From Cyclostephanos tholiformis (Eukaryota; Bacillariophyta; Thalassiosirophyceae; Thalassiosirales; Thalassiosiraceae): a stretch of 31,315 nucleotides of DNA. The notes below the pieces were generated by a model that saw only the letters and a list, made by a program, of their open reading frames with translations, was not told the origin of the DNA and made no database searches. Each line of letters starts with the position of its first letter. The stretch's first letter is position 1. Positions 1 through 12,000 of this stretch are shown here, one piece after another. Made by a program: the position numbers and the translations under genes. Location of the stretch: the NCBI GenBank assembly GCA_036939975.1, contig JALLPB010000321.1:1-31315 (forward strand), given 5' to 3'.

Positions 1-974
1 GTAGGAATCATTTTTCTTAATAAAGAAATTGGAGTGTGTTAGGGAAATTTAATAGAACTTAGACCAATTAATTTGTTGGAAAAACAATTAATGCGAACAA
101 AAAATTATATATTCTCTCAGAATGTAAATGATAATTTATATATTAGAACTTTCTTTTATTCAGAACATTATCTTTTTGACAGCAAAATTTTTATTAGGAT
201 GAAAAGAATTAATTTAAGAAATTATAAATAAACATGAGAAAACTACAAATAAAATTTATTTTAATAAAATTAATACAATCTACTGATAAAATTTAAACGC
301 CCAGATCCCAGATTGCACCTTCAGAGGTAAGGCATGCTGACTAGCTGAATTCATCAAAACCACCATTTTAGGGACCAAAATTGAGAGAAACAAACAAATA
401 AGTGAGGTCTGTTTTGAGCTATCTGGTCACATTAAATAATTTCAACTGCTGTAGTTCCAAATAATCTGCATTGGAATAAGTATTCTAATCGTATTCTTTC
501 ACAATTAATTTGTGGCCAATCATCTTCTATTCTTCAGAAAAAAATGCCCCTTTGGGCATATTTATTGCCAATCCTTTAAGTATACAGCCCCATGTTGATA
601 AGCATAGGGAGAATGAAGACAATCTCAGCTTTCCAATGGTATGTGGGGTGGGGGGTATCCAACAGAGAATTTATAGGTAAATAAGTACATGTACCTAAAT
701 GTGTTTGTGCCCCAAAAATCATTCACAACCTGGTAAAGAGATATGGTACCATCTCTGCCATCCCTTCCTCCTCACCCTCCTATGTATTACAGAATATTGT
801 GCCTTGAGCAATATAATTTATTTATTGGATAACTCCTGGGAGGCTGGCAAATACTCTAGCCTACAGGAGCACATAAATGCCTCTTTGAGATAATAATTCT
901 TATAAGCTCTAATGGGAATTCTTTCACCCAGTGCTAACTGTTTCAATTCTACTTCCAATGATGTCATGTTCACA
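1..974. other. AT-rich intergenic region, no gene recognised
   Basis: The first 300 bases are strongly AT-rich, with many poly-A and poly-T runs, and the rest is moderately AT-rich. The only open frames are short (about 64 codons near 699-893) and have no recognisable domain or codon pattern. The right edge is the 3' side of the minus-strand ankyrin/SNARE gene, so its 3' UTR and polyadenylation signal should lie here. I see no tRNA or ordered repeat. Confidence 0.6.
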
Positions 975-3875
975 CTACCACCAGCTGTTTTGGCTTCGAT
1001 TTAACTCCTTCGCTATGTTTGCAAAGTCAATTGATGCCTGCTCCAAGGCTTGTGTTTTTTCTCCCAATCTTTCCAATTTGTCACCGCGTTCTAGTACTGC
1101 ATCTTTCATGTGGCCTATACCTGATATGGCAGTTGAGATTCTGTCTTTTGCTGTTAAGTTGGCATTTTCGGTTTCAATAGTTTTTGTATCGCTGGCAGCC
1201 CCCCTACACGTTGATTTGAACCCGAGTGATTCTCGAGCTTGGGTCACATTTCGACGTTTTTGATGCATTTGTTCATCTCGTTTCTCCTGGGACTTCTTAT
1301 CCGCTTTTCGTGCCTCAGCCAATAAGAAGAGAAATATACCATCAGAGATCCTACTCTCAGAGCCATTCACCAACACCCGTTTTGTGGAGCAGTCATTGCA
1401 TACATATCTTCGGCTCACTCTGCATAGATGCTTTCTATTCGAAATGAGTCCAAACTCAACCCAGCAGATAGCACAGGAATTGCTGTCGCTGCCACCAGGA
1501 GCATCCGACTCAATTGAGGTAGATTCAACTTTGACATCACACTCTCGTCCTAACTTAACACACTTGCTCGCTGTTACAAATGATTTCTGGAATGATTTTA
1601 TACTGTCGGCACCCCCTAATAGAGTGGTGATTTCAACATTCCCGTCAAGTCTTAGCTCATCGCGATCATTTAATTGAATTGATGAAGATTCATGTTTGGT
1701 CTTAAGTGCCTCCTTGAGAGAATAACAACCCTTAGGAGTCATCCGGTCTAGTCGTGATGGCGGTGGAGGTGCAACATTGATTCTTGCACCATTCATCAAT
1801 AGTATCTGTGCAATCGATTGGATAACTATTGATATCACTTTACGCGTCGTCTCGGAACTGTTTCCTCCCAATTTCATGGTCTCCAAAGCGACCAAAGCCA
1901 AGATCTGGAGCGGGGTATATCTATCAAGAAACGACACGAATTAAGTTTGGAAAGATGAGGCTTATCGAGAAGCAAACCAAGCTTCTTACCCAAAATAGCA
2001 GCTCAGACATTTGAAAGCTTCTCCTTCGCCGATGACACCCTCAATCCTTTCGTTTGGCTCAAAGCCGTGTTCCAGCAATGTTCTCAGCGTTCTAAAGACA
2101 ACGTGTAAATAAAATAAGTGGGTAAAAAATTGCGACAGAGTTGACACGGCATATATAGCAACTCACTTGATCAATGCCTGTTTTGAGGACGTGAACTCAA
2201 CGTTGAAGGAGTTATCATCTTGCTCTTTAAAAACAGAACGAACTCTCCTTCTAAAAGATATTATGCACGCGTGCATTGGATAATGAAATAGAGCGCTTAA
2301 TGAATGGACACCTTCACTGTCATCCCTCATGTTGATGAAGGGATAGCGATGATTGCAGTGGGCGAGAATGACGCGGAGTTTGTCGGGTTTCCATTGAGAA
2401 GAAACAAGGTGGACGGGATGGAGCAGTCCTTTACTTTTTGGCGAATCCGCTGTCATTTGTCCTCCCCACGCCTCAAGAGCAGAGAGGCATAGATCAAGAG
2501 CGACGGCGTCGCCATTGCCTTCCGAGGCAGCTAAGTACATGGGTGTTCTACCAAGACAGTCTAGAGCATTGGGATCAGGGCGCATTGGTCTGCTAACGGA
2601 CAACACGATAGACAAAGTCTTTTCATCCAAGCCCTTCGCACAAATATGGCATGGTGTGAGCTCATCAACATCTTGAGCAATGGAGCAGTCTGCGCCGGCG
2701 TTAACGAGAATACGAACGGTAGAGTTCTTACGACGAATGCAGGCATAATGCAGAGCTGTTTTTCCATTGTCGTCTTTGACATCAATGAACTTTGAATCAT
2801 TTTTTTTTGATCCGCTTTCATTCGTCTGGAATCTGAATGCGCCCGTCAAGGATTCCTTCAACGCTTGGTCGTTGCCAGAAATTACGTAAGAGTGCGTCGT
2901 TCCCAGTATAACTTGGTGTTTCCATGCCCGATCATTGTCAATAGAGTGATTAATATTTGAGTGCGCTTTGGTGATTGCGGAAACTATCGATTGCTGACAT
3001 CGATCAGTGTCTTGCAACAACATTATATTGTCATCTCCAAGCGAATCGACGGGACCATATGCCGCCGAGAGAGTTATTGTCTCAGTAGGAGTCAACACGT
3101 CAAAACAAGATTGTTTCCTTTCATCATCCTTGTTTGGATTGATCATATTGTTCAGCAGTCCTTGTGCGTTAACTGGAATTGAGGTAATATTCGTCAGCTT
3201 AGATAGACGAATCTTACAAGTCTTTGGGTCTGCTGCGGTCTCCGCGACCATGCATGAATAGAGCTTTTCTTCGGATAATTCGACCCCTCCCAGACGACGG
3301 ACTTCATCCATGTCTTTCGGAAGTCTGAGAATTAAGATAACGTCGGGGTCATTATAGATGGCCAATATCCGCTTTTCGTAAACTGCCGACGACGACCAGA
3401 AATATCGCGGTGGCAACACTCGTAACACGGGCGACGTAAAGCTCAATACTCTATCAGAAGCGGCAATCCATCGTCGATTCGTCCACCCTTGGATTTTTTG
3501 CCTACGCTCCGAAGATCCATCGACGAATATATTGAAATGACTATCGTCGAAAAGGATTTCGAAATCATTCTCATTTGTGGTTACATCATGTTCATTTGTT
3601 TGTAGGTCGTTCTTGTTTCCATTTCCACCATCAGGTTCTCCCGCTGAATGGTCCCCCTTTTCACACGAAGTCGGTTCACCCTCGTCATTTGAGTCGGAAA
3701 CAGGTGAAGGACGTCGGAACTCATCACCACTAATGCCGTCTTCCGAGTCAGTTGACGCAGCTCCCTCTGATGAAGTTTCTGCTACATCTCTGTTCCCGGC
3801 TCCTACGCTTCTGTCATCGCCTTTTTCTGCAGCTTCGGTCGCCCCCTCAGCGGCATCATCTACCTCTCCCGGCAT
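975..3875 (-). CDS. Ankyrin-repeat / FYVE-like zinc finger / R-SNARE protein (3 exons)
   Basis: Proposed exons are 3875-2167, 2091-1990 and 1920-975, joined by two GT-AG introns (donors GTGAGT and GTAAGA). They give 918 aa in one frame. Residues 1-105 are acidic and disordered. Residues about 120-310 may be a PH-like domain (weak). Ankyrin repeats run from about 366 to 660, including DDNGKTALHYAC and LGRTPMYLAA; one repeat is completed only across the second intron (YTPLQILALVALE). Residues about 750-800 resemble a FYVE finger (CAICW, NRKHLCR, VCNDCS), but the usual cysteines 4, 7 and 8 are replaced (CRVSRR, RISDGIF). The C-terminus is an R-SNARE coil, VLERGDKLERLGEKTQALEQ, with the zero-layer arginine near residue 882, ending SWW without a membrane span. 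I infer a peripheral endosomal or vesicle-fusion factor. The function is not known. The start ATG lies 375 bp from the divergent PrsW-like gene. Confidence 0.82.
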
Positions 3876-4250
3876 CCTTCTAAATAAAACCTAAAAAGGA
3901 TGTGTCTGCACTTCGCGCGCTCTGTCAACGCGGCTTTTGGGTTCCATTCCAGTCTCGGCACGACGGCGGCGGAGGCGTGGGATGGGGAGCGTTGATGAGG
4001 TCTTGGTACGTTATGGGAGTTGGTTCTACCTATCACACTACTTAGAGAGTACTGAAAAGAGAACAAACGTCGTCATATTTACGTTATTATTGCTCGATGC
4101 TGCTTCCATGTAAATAGGAATTCATATAGTAAAAAGGTGAGAAGGTTCAGTACTTTTTCGCTTTCGACGCTATCGTACTAGAAACTGTAATAATGTTGAT
4201 TACAAGTCCGTCCTTCCAACACATCGCATTTATAATCTTAAAACAACATC
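3876..4250. promoter_or_regulatory. Divergent promoter region
   Basis: This 375-bp spacer separates the start codons of two divergently transcribed genes and so must hold both promoters and 5' UTRs. A TATA-like TTTATAAT lies around 4228-4235, about 20 bases before the plus-strand ATG. That is close for a core promoter and may be chance. No repeat or coding pattern is seen. Confidence 0.45.
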
Positions 4251-4446
4251 ATGACGAACTTACCCCTACCCATGCGCGGAGGTGACAGCGATACCTCCTC
4301 GTTATTCGGGTTCAGGAATCACTCTGATAGTCGTGGGCGAGACCACCGTTCGCAAACTGACCGCGGATGCAATGGATGGAAGAGGGATCGCAGGCGAAGG
4401 AAAATGAGCCGGCCGAGCAGAGGCAATTCGTTGTTGCCACTTTTTG

Positions 4447-4478
<32 letters not shown>

Positions 4479-7400
4479 CTGGCCGCCACCGCGTCGTTTC
4501 CAACCATTATAATTTTCGTCTACTCGTCCTCGTCGTCGTCGGGGAACAATAATAACGCGCCGTTTTTGGTCGTGTCGGAAATCACAGTCAAGGACGATGG
4601 CGACGACGGCGGTGATGGGCGTGCTCGTGGCGCTAATCCGCTCGAAAACTACGAACGCGATGAAGTCAGTGGCGGGGGGGGCTCACAGGCAGCGGATGAA
4701 GTTAACAATGACACAGCCGGAAATGGCGAACGAGGATCGACTATGAGGGATGGTAGAGATATTGGTGCGAGTGAAAGGGGAGGAGGAGGAGGAGGAGGAG
4801 GATACCCCGGGGAGTCGGATACAGATGATGAAAATTATAAAGAGCAAGAATCAAAGGACGAATACAAAGCTTCTCTAGAAAAGAGGGGTATAATGGACGT
4901 TGGGAAGACCACTTCGTCGTCCTCTTTATCATCGGTTTTACAGCCACCGCCATCATTCATCAATGCACCCCGGAATGAAAAATTAACGCCGTCGGATACT
5001 AGTACCACGTCATCTTCCCAGCCGCTCAAAACTCTGAAAAGACTCCAGGCTATGCTGGACGATACCGATTATGCCACCCAGTCCTTTGCATCATCATCGA
5101 CGTCATCATCATCATCATCCATGATGACACCGAAATCATCGACAACAGTTGCCCATGTTGTCACGAAAAACAATCATGATAGTGACATTGTGGAGGCGAA
5201 GAATGCTTTTGCTAAAGTTTCGACAGGAGCAATATTATCATCGGCGGCAGATAGCAATCTTACCTCATTGGAACAACCAGAAAAGTTATGGACGTCCAAG
5301 GATCGTGCCAAATATCGTCGTACTCGACGCACGGAGAAACAGCGCCAGCAGGATGAAACTGCGCGTAAATTTCGTGATATGGAACGGCAGCGAATCATAC
5401 TCGAGGAGCGCAGACGAGAGAGGGAATTTTTGCTTTCGTTAGAGAAGAAGGATGGGGAACCAAGGCCGTGGCAGCGAGAATCTAATTTGGATGAAAGTGC
5501 AGACATGACGGATGACGAAACCGATGACGGGTATGGATATTATGGAGGAGTGGGAGGTGTAGGAAGCAGCAAGGGATTTGAGTTGCCCAACTTGCCGGTA
5601 TACTTGAGCGATGGCGAGACGGAGGAAGAAGAGGACGATGGAGAAAGAATTATTCAGCAACACCAACAACAACAGCGACAGCAGGGACAACAACAAGGGT
5701 ATCATCGACCAAGGCAACAAAAAATGGCGAGCCCACCTCCTCCTCCACCCGGCGTCGATGTTGGCGCTATCATGGGTCAGCCATTCTATAATTTTCCCGA
5801 GGTACGTCAAGGTCAAAATCAACAGCCTCCTCCTCTACAATTGTCACGTAAAGGTGCCTATCAAAATTACCAGCAACAATACCCAAACTATCTTCAACAG
5901 CAACCACCACATCAACAAACAGTCTCATTATCGCCGCATTACAGCCATAGTCCTCAGCAACAGCAACTTCAACAGCAACAGCAGCGTCAAACAATGATGC
6001 ATCAGAATCGGTATGTGCACTATCAGGAGGAGTATGCTGCATGGGCACAGGCTACCGCTGCCGCCGCCTCCAATGGGTATTATTACACAACGCCGCCCCC
6101 TCCTCCTCTTCCTCAGTCATCCGCTCAAACCTCCTTTCTGGCACCCCAGCAACAACAGCAGTCACTGCAATATCCGTACATATCTAACTCTCACCCGCAG
6201 CAGCAAAATCAGGGAGCGGCATCATTTGTAATTGGGGCAGCGCAACATCTTCAACATCTCTACCCCTTGCAGCAGCAGGGAGATGGAGGCGGACCCTCAT
6301 CGTACTCGAATATGCCTCCCCAGCAGCAAGGGATGCCGTTATATCACCCTCCTTTACCGCTACAATCTGAGCTGCAACAGCAGGCCTTGGCAGGCTACTA
6401 TCAAGATGGCGGCAGTAGCAGTGAGCAACAACAACTGCAGCACCGAGGAGAGGTCTACAATCGCAACGGAGATTGGTCAATGAAGCGGCCATTCTCGCAG
6501 TCACAAATACAACAACAGCAACAAAACTACTATGATGGAGGAAGACAATTTAATACGTTGGAGACACCGACGCCCATGGTTGGAAATGCACTATTTTCCG
6601 CGTATCATCCAGAGATGACATGTGTTGAAGCGGATGACACGACCATTGATGCTAACAGCAATGTGATGCCTATCATAGGCGGGAAAACTAGGATGGGGAT
6701 CGAATCTGCGTTCATATCGCCACGATCGGCATCTATACCATTGGCGTCGAGTGGTAGTAGTGGCGGGACAGCTGTCGCCTCCACCGTGGTTGCTATTGGG
6801 GAAGCACCAATATTCAAAGCTGGAGAAGATAGTGTTAAACAACTGATTGATGACGAATCTGAACAGGATGTTTTAATAGCTGGATCCAACACCAAAATAA
6901 CCTTTGATTCCATCCAAAAGATGATATTCGCCACAGTGAGCATGGCGCTCGTATCATACTGTGCCGTATCGCCGCGATCCCTTCCATTTCCCGAGTACAA
7001 TCGATTATTTTTACAAAATTTGTCCATCGTCGCAATTGGAACGATTGTTCCCATCCTTACGTTCCTGTGTGTTTTTGATGGAAGGTATAACAACATCAAT
7101 ACTGCAGTGAGTTGGCAGAAGACATACTATATGACAAGAGTATTTTTTTCTTTCATCCTAACCTGACGAGCGTTTTTTCATTCATTATCTTCCACCTTTT
7201 TTCCAATATTAACTGTTAAGATTGGGACGTTTCATATGTCCTTCACCTTGGGTTATACCTTGGCATTAATATCTGAAATCATAGTAACCACGGCAATTCG
7301 GCTGGGAGTGTTCAAGATCTGGGAACCGGCCATCTTTTCCTTAACTCCAAAAATACCGTCGATTATACTGCCATGGGTATTGCGCGAGAACCAGTACAAG

Positions 7401-8418
7401 CCGAAGAGGATTACATTGTTTGCTGCAGATTTTGGAGCCAGTTGTCTAGCCAGTCCGATCATTGAGGAGTTTTTGAAGTTGAAGGTGGTACAGTGGACAT
7501 GCCGGCTGCCAAGGCGAGTCGCACGAACTTCGAGGGGAAAATTTTAATCTTCGTATTATTTATTAATCTTTTCGTCCGCTACACAGAAACTTCAAACAGA
7601 GCAATAAGGTTCAAAAGAGTAAGAAACGGAGGAAGTTGAGTTATTCACTCCTACCCGTTCGGAGCATCGACGCTCCACAAGTTACAAACATCAATTGCTA
7701 CGTCACACAGGTTTGTTCAACATGCACGTATTCGTATTCTTATACGTTTCATGTGCTAACTAAGCTTTCAATTCGTGTCAGATGCTTGCGGCGAGCTTAG
7801 GCATGAAACTTTTCGATGTTACACGACGTATTTTGATGTACACGAAAGACGGTGATATGTACAAACGCACTTATGCAATCTGTCGAGGATCGTTCCCAAT
7901 ACATGAACTGTGTGGTACGATGACGGCGTTACTGCTCGCTCGTAGGGATGTCCTAGGTGTAAACTTGTCTCAGTGGCAAATTATAGGCCCGGCTGTTTTG
8001 ATTCACGGAATGGCAAATTTTCGAGGAATGAAGGTGAGCTGTTGCAGATATCCAACGAGGTTGCTTTTTCATGGATTTTTTCTCTATGCATTCTCTTGCT
8101 GCTCTCACTCACACACCGACTGTCTATTCAATTGTGCAGCCTATATTTAAATGGAATTCATCGACCCCATGGTCCGAGATGCAAATAAATCAACTGAAAC
8201 TTGGCAATGATCACGTGTTGAAACAACTCCTGCCCAAGAGTTATGCCAAACTTGTTTGGCTGACAATACTTTGCCGCGTGTATGGGTTCTGTATAAAGAA
8301 TTATTACCTCATTGGTCGTCAGGCAATAAAACGCACAACCACCTATTCTGGCAAGTTGCATGCATTTAATGCCAAGTTGCAAACCGATGCAATGTTGAAG
8401 AAAACAAAGAGCGATTAA
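4251..8418 (+). CDS. PrsW-type intramembrane protease-like protein with long low-complexity N-terminus (5 exons)
   Basis: Proposed exons are 4251-7139, 7221-7513, 7587-7710, 7782-8033 and 8140-8418, giving 1,278 aa. An early hydrophobic segment (about residues 62-90) contains ten consecutive valines. It is followed by about 800 residues of Ser-, Gly-, Gln- and Asp-rich disorder with a charged coiled stretch (about 365-400). The C-terminal part has several membrane segments and the three PrsW family motifs: EExxK (IIEEFLKL, Glu1045, Glu1046, Lys1049), FxxxE (SFPIHELCG, Phe1140 and Glu1144) and HxxxN (LIHGMANFRGMK, His1177 and Asn1181). In bacteria PrsW cleaves an anti-sigma factor within the membrane. 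The eukaryotic substrate is unknown, so I infer only a membrane protease-like role. The domain is assembled across all five exons, and every join keeps phase. The third exon encodes a basic loop (KSKKRRK). Confidence 0.85.
4449..4478 (+). repeat. (GTC)10 microsatellite encoding poly-valine
   Basis: Ten perfect GTC codons encode ten valines at the centre of the predicted N-terminal hydrophobic segment of the PrsW-like protein (LPLFA, valines, LAATA). Length change here would alter the thickness of a presumed signal anchor. Further triplet tracts lie nearby: GGA around 4780-4800, and many CAA/CAG clusters from 5660 to 6530. Confidence 0.9.
7514..7586 (+). other. Probable GC-AG intron in the PrsW-like gene
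   Basis: The reading frame after CTG CCA AG runs into a stop unless this 73-base segment is removed. The best donor is AAG|GCGAGT, a GC donor with an otherwise good consensus. The acceptor is CTACACAG. Removing the segment joins RLPR to NFKQSNK in frame and leads on to the third exon. The other introns of the gene begin with GT. Confidence 0.6.
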
Positions 8419-9076
8419 AAGCCTAATTAGTCCGATCAGACCTGTCTTGTCAAGTCCGCGAACAAGAACAATCGTCTCTTTGTCTATCGGTCCTGAGCTG
8501 TGTATCGCGATTGACGAAGGTAACGTCAATGCAGTTTCAGGTTGCTCCTTGACCGCATTCATGATCAAATCATGAGATTCCTCGTGCTTGAATCATATTC
8601 TTACCTTGTGGTAGGCGCATTGCCAAAACAATCCCATTCGACCGTTTACGGTCGGCCAGATGCAAAAACTTGAGTTACTCCGCTGTGACACTTTTCTGGT
8701 CCAGCTTTTCACCGGGTTGATGCTGGTTGTGTGCATGATGCTGCCACGGAAGAATTCAGATAATTAGCCATATGGGTTAACTCGGGGTGATACTTCGGGC
8801 TGGCGTCAAGCAATGTGGGGATGGATTAGAAAGTTTTTTCCTGGTACACGAAAACATTTGTGTTCTTTTCGACTTCCTGCTTCCTGCCTCGATACTACCC
8901 CATCCTGGCATGCATAAGTATGATTCTGCCAACGATCCGGACGTGCTGTGCCTTCAAACTTGGCCGATTATTTTATGGTCCGGTGGGGACATTGTTTTCA
9001 GATATGATCCTGATATTAGCTTCGATTTGAGTTAAGAGAAAATGCGTGCGCGTGAAAGCGTAATTATTGATGGCCG
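8419..9076. other. Convergent intergenic region, nothing recognised
   Basis: This 658-bp spacer lies between two genes that end toward each other, so it should hold two 3' UTRs and terminators. It contains an 82-codon open frame (8787-9035) with no recognisable motif or splice partners. No RNA gene or repeat is seen. Confidence 0.55.
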
Positions 9077-12000
9077 TTATTGTTCATTCAATGACAACGC
9101 GATTGCCTTCTCTAAATTGTCTTGATCAAATGAACTAAGAGTTTCTGTGGCATCAATAACATCTAAAAACTCCATCGACGCCATTATTGCGGCATCTTGT
9201 TCAATGGCATCTTGATCAATCCCAGACTCAGTAGAGCTTATTGTGATGTTTTCATCCCTCGTCGTTGGACATGAAAAAGTCGATGACAATTCAACACATT
9301 CAGCTCCGAGAATTTTCGATGGCTCAAATGATGTAAATATACCGAAGTCCTCGTATTTTTGGCGTTTATCGATCGAGAGCACACGGTCGGAAGGTCTCTT
9401 GTAGTTCATGTATTTCGATATTGGCCCAATAGAAGCAGGAGTTGCATCTGATTTTCTGCATTTAATTGATCCCAATTGATAGTCTTGACCTCCTTGCACT
9501 ATTGCTGCCAACAACCTTGAGTTGCTTTCGCCTGCTACACTAAGAGAGAAACGCCGCCAAGCAGCCTCAAACTTTTTGCCTTTCGTAATGACTTCGTGAT
9601 TCTCTAGCCCATCAACCGTCCTACACACCATCCCACGGCAATTAATCTCAATAGAAAATGAAATCTCTTCTAACTTAGTAGAAAGACATAAATCGTTCAC
9701 CTCTAGAAATAAAAGCACCGTGCCACCACCACCGGCTAAGCAGTCGACTTGTAGAATTCTGTAGAAGTAAGTTTTGTCCACTCTACACTCTAGCAAAACT
9801 GATTTTGTACCTTGCATACCTATGTGCCGTGATGTGCCGGCATTGCTGAGAGACATGACTTTTCCTCCAAAGCAGAACTTCTGTAATGCAACATTCATTT
9901 TTGGCGGTTGGGGAAGTTCTTCAACAAAGAGAGGTGAGTCCGACACTACTCTCACAACGAAACTTCTTTCTTCATCAGTCGCACTAGGGTTTCCAAAAGA
10001 TACAGGCATGATGATTAGCTTTCTCTCTGGTGAACTGCGGTCAAGGACCAATCGCATATGCCCATTTCTTGTCAAACCTAGAAATCGACCATCTACGGCA
10101 CCCAGCACTACTTCCCCACTACTATCTCCTTCGTTCGAACGCTCGCCTACGAGGATGCCTACATCACACGGTTTGTAGCTTTTCTTACGATCAGATCTAC
10201 CAATAGAAGCGCCACGCCTTGTTTTTTGGATGATCATGACAAATACTTCAACCATCTTGCTGAAGGGTTCCTCGTCTGGCTGCAGATCAATTGCGCTTAT
10301 CTCGAAGGCCCTTGTACAACGGTGGTTGGATGATTTTGTGGGAAAGTTGCTAACGAAAGACTTTGCGTGATTTCCTTGGAATGCCAATACAACATCAACA
10401 TTTGAGAAGCCCATCAAAAAGGAATCATAATCGATCCAAAATGTCCCATCGTTTGTCATGGTACGCTTGAGCTCTGGGCTTTGAGGGACTGTCAGATCAA
10501 TCATGCCCTGTGATTCCTTCCAATTTCCGTGTTTGTTTTCCATCAATCGTTCCCATACAGGAGAATTATCGCTGAATTCTCCTTTCCATTCACCTTGGCC
10601 GTGAGGATTCCTTAGTCGAAGCAAACGAACTATTCCATCAAACTCGGTGAAGCCACTGACGTTGCCCAAAGATCGTTGTGCCAGTTTCTCACGGAAAAAA
10701 TCGAGGCCAATATTCGTCACTTCTTGCACATCGAGGATACTGTATGCATGCATACCGACAATTCCGGCTTGCGAACTCGAAGTTCCACATCCCATCGGAA
10801 GTCTCTTTGATCTGAATTGCATTAGTTCACTCCAAAAATGACGAGGATTGAAGTCCTGGTGATCAAAATTGTAGACTGCCGTTGGAGCCCCTGTAAGGTC
10901 CTTATGTGAAGCAAGAGATAGATTATTGTAGCGCATGCCAAACGACATGGGTAATTTGCAAGTATGAGACCCGATCGACTCACCAAAAATGCCTCTTCAA
11001 CTTGGCCTCCACTGATGCTCCGGTAAGATCCATGAATTTTAGCATACGCCTTCTCAACAAACGGTACCCATAGTTGATTGTGTCGTGCCTTTGAATACGC
11101 TAGGTCGGACGTCATGACATCTCTAAGAAGAGGACGAGAGTTGCGGTCGAGGAAAGTAGGTCGAGAGTTAGAACGATACGAAGGATCTTTGCTAAATCTA
11201 TCTTGGTGAAGAAATTCGTGGATTTCGTGGAGGGTCTGGCGGCATTCATCTGCAATAGCATGTGGGTCAAATTTACTGGAAACATGCCGTTTGCATTGCT
11301 TTTTCTTCGAGTCTGGTAACCATTTGGGGTCGATTCCAGAAGTTTTCAAGCTCAGCTCAAGAGCTATCTGAATGTTATCTTCTTCATCCTTCTCACTTTG
11401 TAGGTCTATGAGACAAGGTAAAAAGTCGTCCATGATGATTGTCTTCCAAAAGCCGTCGACAAAAAGTGTCACCTCCACAACTCCAAAATTGTCATTGTTC
11501 TGGGATGCACCGCACCTGTTTTTTTTAACTTGCCAATGTCTTCTAAGGAACTGGCACCGATCAAACGATCTATGAGATCATTTCGTTCCGCAACCACAGC
11601 CAAAGCACTCAAGAACCAACAATCACCAACTTTACCCTGCACCAAGTCATCAGCGCGGAATCCTCGATTTGGATTAACCAATACGTGGCCATTGTGATTA
11701 CCAAATCTATACCAGTGTAAGGTGTGTGACGCAAACGCCCAGGAAAAGAAATTACATCCGTCACCCCTTTTCACTGGACAACAATGATATGGTCTGCCAT
11801 GATTAGGGCCAACCTTAGAAGAATAATCAAGCTTACAAAGCCTCGGCGGACGGCATCTGCATTTTGGTGGTGCAATTGATTTTTCGTCCTTGGTAGAACT
11901 GCCGTCGATTGATGCTGGGCTTCCCGCTACGAAATCAAGGTCGTGATAAAGTATTGGTGGGAGTTTGTGGGCTAGGCGAGTTGTCAATTGATGATGTGAA

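Noticed and set aside
699..893. 64-codon open frame in the left AT-rich region
   Set aside because: It is short, with no family resemblance or supporting splice sites.
7107..7112. Strong GTGAGT donor upstream of the chosen donor at 7140 in the PrsW-like gene
   Set aside because: Using it would remove membrane-adjacent residues and leave the wrong phase for the acceptor at 7220. The donor at 7140 joins in phase zero.
8787..9035. 82-codon open frame between the PrsW-like and calpain genes
   Set aside because: It has no recognisable motif, splice partner or codon signature. Short open frames are expected by chance in a 658-bp spacer.
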